A stretch of DNA of 64,000 nucleotides from Tridacna crocea. Lineage: Eukaryota; Mollusca; Bivalvia; Cardiida; Cardiidae. Location of the stretch: the NCBI GenBank assembly GCA_943736015.1, contig OX031069.1:42814728-42878727 (forward strand). The letters are read 5' to 3'. The notes beneath the pieces are model-generated. The model saw only the letters and a program-made list of their open reading frames with translations. It did not search any database and was not told where the DNA came from. Shown here in pieces: positions 63,235 through 64,000 of the stretch (the stretch's first letter is position 1; every line of letters starts with the position of its first letter). Both the position numbers and the translations under genes were made by a program.

Positions 63235-63840
63235 TAGAACCTTTACAATAGTACAACTGAGTGTTTTTTATCTAGTGCAATAGAAATGTGATTCATCACG
63301 CAAAAAGGGACCTTTTAGGAACTGCAAAAAGTGTTATCCCTGGTCAGACTGGGAGATTGTGCAGGCTGACCAGGGTGAACACTTTTCGCTTTAATGATAT
63401 TCTCTGTATGAAAAGTAGTCGTTGTACCTTGTTATACAATCTTTTTTGGATGATCAACTTAAATTGACCTGCACTATCGTTGATCTGTTTTCATCTGATT
63501 GATTTACAGAATTCCCGGATGCTCCCTTTTTGGGTCACAAACACTTACAATGCACTACAGATAAATAGTGTTGTGTAGACCATAGTACCCTGTACTTACG
63601 AGTACACATGAGCATTTCTAACTGGTGCAAAAGTAAAAGTAAAACATAAGATGAGTATGACTGGCTAGTGCAATAACGATACAAGTCCATACTAAATTAT
63701 ATTACTTTACTTTGAACTACAGATGAGTGTCTTATCTGGTACAACAGCAACTTTCATGAGGAACTACAGATGAATTTATCATCTTTTTAGTTTAAATCGA
63801 ATTTATTCAACATGAGTGTTTCTGGCTAAAACATGGAAAA
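63235..63840 (+). repeat. Decayed tandem repeat array split by family E
   Basis: Units of the type CTACAGATGAGTGTCTTATC plus TGGTRCAA-AGYAA occur at about 63252, 63603, 63648, 63718 and 63759, with a last trace at 63810. All have drifted. A family E element interrupts the array. Confidence 0.5.
63290..63545. mobile_element. Family E hairpin element
   Basis: Reverse complement of 26640-26905: TTCATCACGCAAAAAGGGAC, hairpin AAAAGTGTTATCCCTGGTCA / GCTGACCAGGGTGAACACTT, GACCTGCACTATCGTTGATC, GTTTTCATCTGATTGATTTA. Confidence 0.75.
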
Positions 63841-64000
63841 TATTAGTTAGACAGGTTAGTATCATCTCTGAAAATTGTATATTTTTAACGATTTCTTTTT
63901 CTGTCTTAAATAAACGATCCATGTGTATTTCTTAAAGAGAGTTAAAACAAAAAATCGCTGGAGGCTAAGAGAAAAAAAAAAATCTTTTCGTGAAGTTTCC

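Overview
This is about 64 kb of AT-rich, gene-poor eukaryotic DNA. It is most likely from a bivalve mollusc of the clam type. The inference rests on the repeat content: short palindromic elements with cores such as AGATCAAGATCAGACTGCAC and GTGTCGTCTCGGATCAGCC, tRNA-headed SINEs, and a GTCGTACGTCGTGCGTCG-type interspersed repeat, all of which I associate with clam and mussel genomes. Copy relationships within the window were read directly by eye. The species assignment and genome-wide statements are recollection or inference.

Host genes. Only one host coding segment is well supported: the exon at 6054-7245 (+). It has a pyrimidine-rich acceptor, a short upstream ORF, an ATG at 6112, 378 open codons and a GT donor at 7246. 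It encodes the disordered, Ser/Thr-rich N-terminus of an unrecognised protein. Its next exons must lie downstream, so much of 7246-64000 is probably intron. A weak candidate downstream exon is at 51669-51756, and a weak exon-like segment is at 152-299.

Layout. 0.2-3.25 kb is a giant imperfect palindrome. 3.3-6 kb holds CT-rich duplications and a small hairpin element. 7.3-13 kb holds MITEs and a SINE with visible target duplications. 13.7-15.2 kb is a long-inverted-repeat element with a MITE inside. 16.1-17.0 kb is a hAT-like element with 8-bp target duplications. 20.3-21.1 kb holds 166-bp tandem modules. 22.3-24.1 kb is a decayed Ty3/Gypsy fossil. 24.7-25 kb is a tandem duplication. 27.6-28.0 kb is a 38-bp minisatellite. 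28-35 kb and 52-58 kb are dense in hairpin elements. 56.4-57.3 kb is the 3' end of a LINE. 63.2-63.8 kb is a decayed tandem array split by an inserted element.

The families are named locally. A and B are short palindromic elements starting and ending at TTAA, and K is a related TTAA family. C carries two hairpins and GCAAC ends. D is two palindromic modules travelling together. G is about 450 bp with a near-perfect palindrome of about 130 bp; nine copies. H has CGTATTCACCAACCATTC ends. I is about 350 bp; four copies. E, F, L, M, N and P are lower-copy families. Most are non-autonomous, with no transposase visible here. The most distinctive patterns are A, B and K elements joined end to end through one shared TTAA, a 23-bp minisatellite that appears to have arisen inside a B element, and nested insertions (D in B, C in L, B in P).
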